Part shown: positions 23,609 to 25,273 of the stretch, piece by piece
How positions within the stretch are numbered: position 1 is the first letter of the stretch
How the letters are laid out: each line of letters begins with the position of its first letter
Source: Planctomycetaceae bacterium
GTDB lineage: Bacteria > Planctomycetota > Planctomycetia > Pirellulales > Thermoguttaceae
Direction of reading: 5' to 3'
Assembly: GCA_031278315.1 (NCBI GenBank)
Contig: JAITKS010000162.1
Coordinates: 1-25,273 of the forward strand
DNA length: 25,273 nucleotides
Made by a program: the position numbers and the translations under genes
Notes under the pieces: model-generated
Seen by the model: only the letters and a program-made list of their open reading frames with translations
What the model was told of the DNA's origin: nothing
The model's database searches: none

Positions 23609-25273
23609 ATGAATGAAAATAAAAATGTAAAAAGATTGCCGTACGGTCTAATGGATTTCAAGCATATTATACTCGACAATTATGCTTATGTTGATAAGAC
23701 ACGTTATATAGAGCTGCTGGAAAATGAGTCGAATCCGAGTCAGTTTTTTATACGTCCTCGTAAATTTGGAAAGAGTTTGTTTTTTACGACTCTGCTGTAC
23801 TATTACGATATAAATGAAGCGGATAATTTCGACGCCCTGTTCGGTAATTTGTATATTGGCAAACACCCTACTCCGAAACGCAATTCGTATGCAGTGATGC
23901 AATTCGATTTTTCAGGATTAGATACCAAAAACGAAGAAGTTTTTAGAACTTTATTTTCGAAAAAAATAAAAACTACAGTTAAGAAATTTCTTAAAAAATA
24001 TAGACATATTTTCGACGAAGCAGACCAGTTGTTTAGTCAAATTAAAGAAGAATCGCACGGAATATCTGTTTTGGAAGAAGTATTTACATCCGCTCATAAC
24101 AAATTAAATATTTTTGTAATTATCGACGAATATGACCAGTTTGCTAACGATCTTATAGCTAAAAGCGCGACTCCCGAAAAAGACGTGTATAAAACAATGG
24201 TAACAGCCAACGGACTTGTACGCGATTTCTATGAACAGGTAAAAATAGCCGCAAAAGACTTTACCGTTTGCCGTACATTTATCACCGGCATTTCACCCGT
24301 GATGCTCGACGATATGACCAGCGGATATAATATCGCTACGAATTTTACGCTTGATACATGGTATAACGAATTGCTGGGTTTCACGCGCGAAGAGGTAGAA
24401 TGGCTGATGAACGAAACCGGCATTGATCCGTCTCTTATCAACATCGATATGGAAGCGTATTACAACGGTTATATGTTTAGCGCCGACGCTGAAAACCGTG
24501 TATATAATCCGACAATGGTACTGTATATTTTTCAGCAAATATTAAAATCTAAAAAAATAACTAAATTCTTCGACGGAAATATAAAAACGGATTACAGCCG
24601 TTTGCGCAATCTTATCAAGGACGAAAACAACAGGCAAACACTCATTAAAATAATTGATAACGGCGATATTACTGTTTCAGAAATTCTGGAACAATTCTCT
24701 GTTGAGCAAATGAATGACGATGTGTATTTTATTTCGCTGTTGTTTTATTTGGGATTGCTCACTATCAAAGAGGAAGACTCTATGGGTGATATTTCTCTGT
24801 GTATTCCGAACTATTCGATTAAGACACAGTATTGGGAATATCTTGCAAAGTTAATGAAAGAAACTTCTCCGAATATGACCATCAAACTTCAAGCATTGAA
24901 AAACGCTATAAATGCAATGGCAACAAATGGCGATTTGAAACAGTTTATCAGTTACATATCGGAAAATGCTTTTAGCAGACTCTCTGATCATGACTTGCAG
25001 CGTTTTGATGAAAAGTATATCAAAATCCTCTTGCTATCGTATTTATTTATGGATGAAAAATACATAGCGATGAGTGAATACGAAACTGTTCCGGGACGAA
25101 CAGATATTTTCCTGCAACGCAACCCGATAAATCAGTCAGCTCGTTACGAATGGATTCTCGAACTGAAATACTGCAAAGTCTCGGATTCCCAAACCGAAAT
25201 CGAAACCAAACGCAAAGACGCTCTCGCGCAAATCAACAAATACATCAACGCCGACCGAATAAAAGATCGCCCC
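23609..25273 (+). CDS. AAA-ATPase-like protein with PD-(D/E)XK nuclease domain, 3' end beyond window
   Basis: The frame is open from ATG at 23609 to the window end (555 codons, no stop), so the gene is truncated only by the window. The N-terminal ATPase-like domain has RPRKFGKS (49-56) and a Walker B-like FVIIDEYDQF (169-178), followed by RTFITGISP, LLGFTREEV and NGYMF. These match the family consensus better than the upstream paralogue does. The C-terminal nuclease signature is E490 (MSEYETVPGRTDI), D499 and E518-x-K520 (WILELKYCK), the complete PD-(D/E)XK set, followed by a QINKY helix. This is the classic AAA-ATPase-like/DUF1703 arrangement, abundant in gut anaerobes and of unknown function. 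The 21-bp gap to the upstream gene suggests co-transcription, although no Shine-Dalgarno is visible. Confidence 0.9.
   Translation, partial: MNENKNVKRLPYGLMDFKHIILDNYAYVDKTRYIELLENESNPSQFFIRPRKFGKSLFFTTLLYYYDINEADNFDALFGNLYIGKHPTPKRNSYAVMQFDFSGLDTKNEEVFRTLFSKKIKTTVKKFLKKYRHIFDEADQLFSQIKEESHGISVLEEVFTSAHNKLNIFVIIDEYDQFANDLIAKSATPEKDVYKTMVTANGLVRDFYEQVKIAAKDFTVCRTFITGISPVMLDDMTSGYNIATNFTLDTWYNELLGFTREEVEWLMNETGIDPSLINIDMEAYYNGYMFSADAENRVYNPTMVLYIFQQILKSKKITKFFDGNIKTDYSRLRNLIKDENNRQTLIKIIDNGDITVSEILEQFSVEQMNDDVYFISLLFYLGLLTIKEEDSMGDISLCIPNYSIKTQYWEYLAKLMKETSPNMTIKLQALKNAINAMATNGDLKQFISYISENAFSRLSDHDLQRFDEKYIKILLLSYLFMDEKYIAMSEYETVPGRTDIFLQRNPINQSARYEWILELKYCKVSDSQTEIETKRKDALAQINKYINADRIKDRP

Overview
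This is an AT-rich bacterial chromosome segment, roughly one third G+C by eye. The gene set points to a Planctomycetota-like organism: a type I dehydroquinase/shikimate dehydrogenase fusion, an RNase E/G with an enlarged S1 region beside a DUF2344 protein, large von Willebrand factor A (VWA) and TPR proteins with membrane anchors, FlgB with a FlgN-like chaperone, and NikR. The assignment is inferred from families only; no rRNA or tRNA gene is present to fix it.

Layout. Bases 603-2734 (minus) hold a FecCD-type permease and an uncharacterised Q/N-rich membrane protein. Bases 3702-6818 (plus) encode a large protein with two VWA domains. Bases 6916-9737 (minus) carry an RNase Z-like metallo-beta-lactamase protein, NikR, FlgB and a FlgN-like protein. 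Bases 10088-13324 (minus) encode a giant TPR protein, followed by a ZnuC-like ATPase (13536-14282). Bases 14514-17778 (minus) are a two-gene unit of RNase E/G and a BatC-like TPR protein, and a DUF2344 gene lies at 18117-18764. On the plus strand follow aroDE (19906-21441) and two paralogous AAA-ATPase-like genes. The first of these (21743-23587) ends in a HAD-type domain. The second (23609 to the window end, cut off) ends in the usual PD-(D/E)XK nuclease.

Intergenic DNA is unusually long and built from interspersed repeats that recur, abut and nest: a roughly 20-bp motif (GTAATATATCAGTGGAATTT and variants, over a dozen copies), MITE-like units with 13-bp terminal inverted repeats, a GC-rich element that folds as a perfect three-hairpin cloverleaf, TTAGCGG heptamer arrays including a 230-bp palindrome, and a module with an open NQ..ER reading frame. 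One copy of the 20-bp motif supplies the stop codon of aroDE.

The most unusual item is the tandem AAA-HAD / AAA-nuclease pair at the right edge. Its two members align along the ATPase part and diverge where the nuclease would begin, which looks like an effector-domain swap in a poorly understood family often suspected of roles in mobile elements or conflict.
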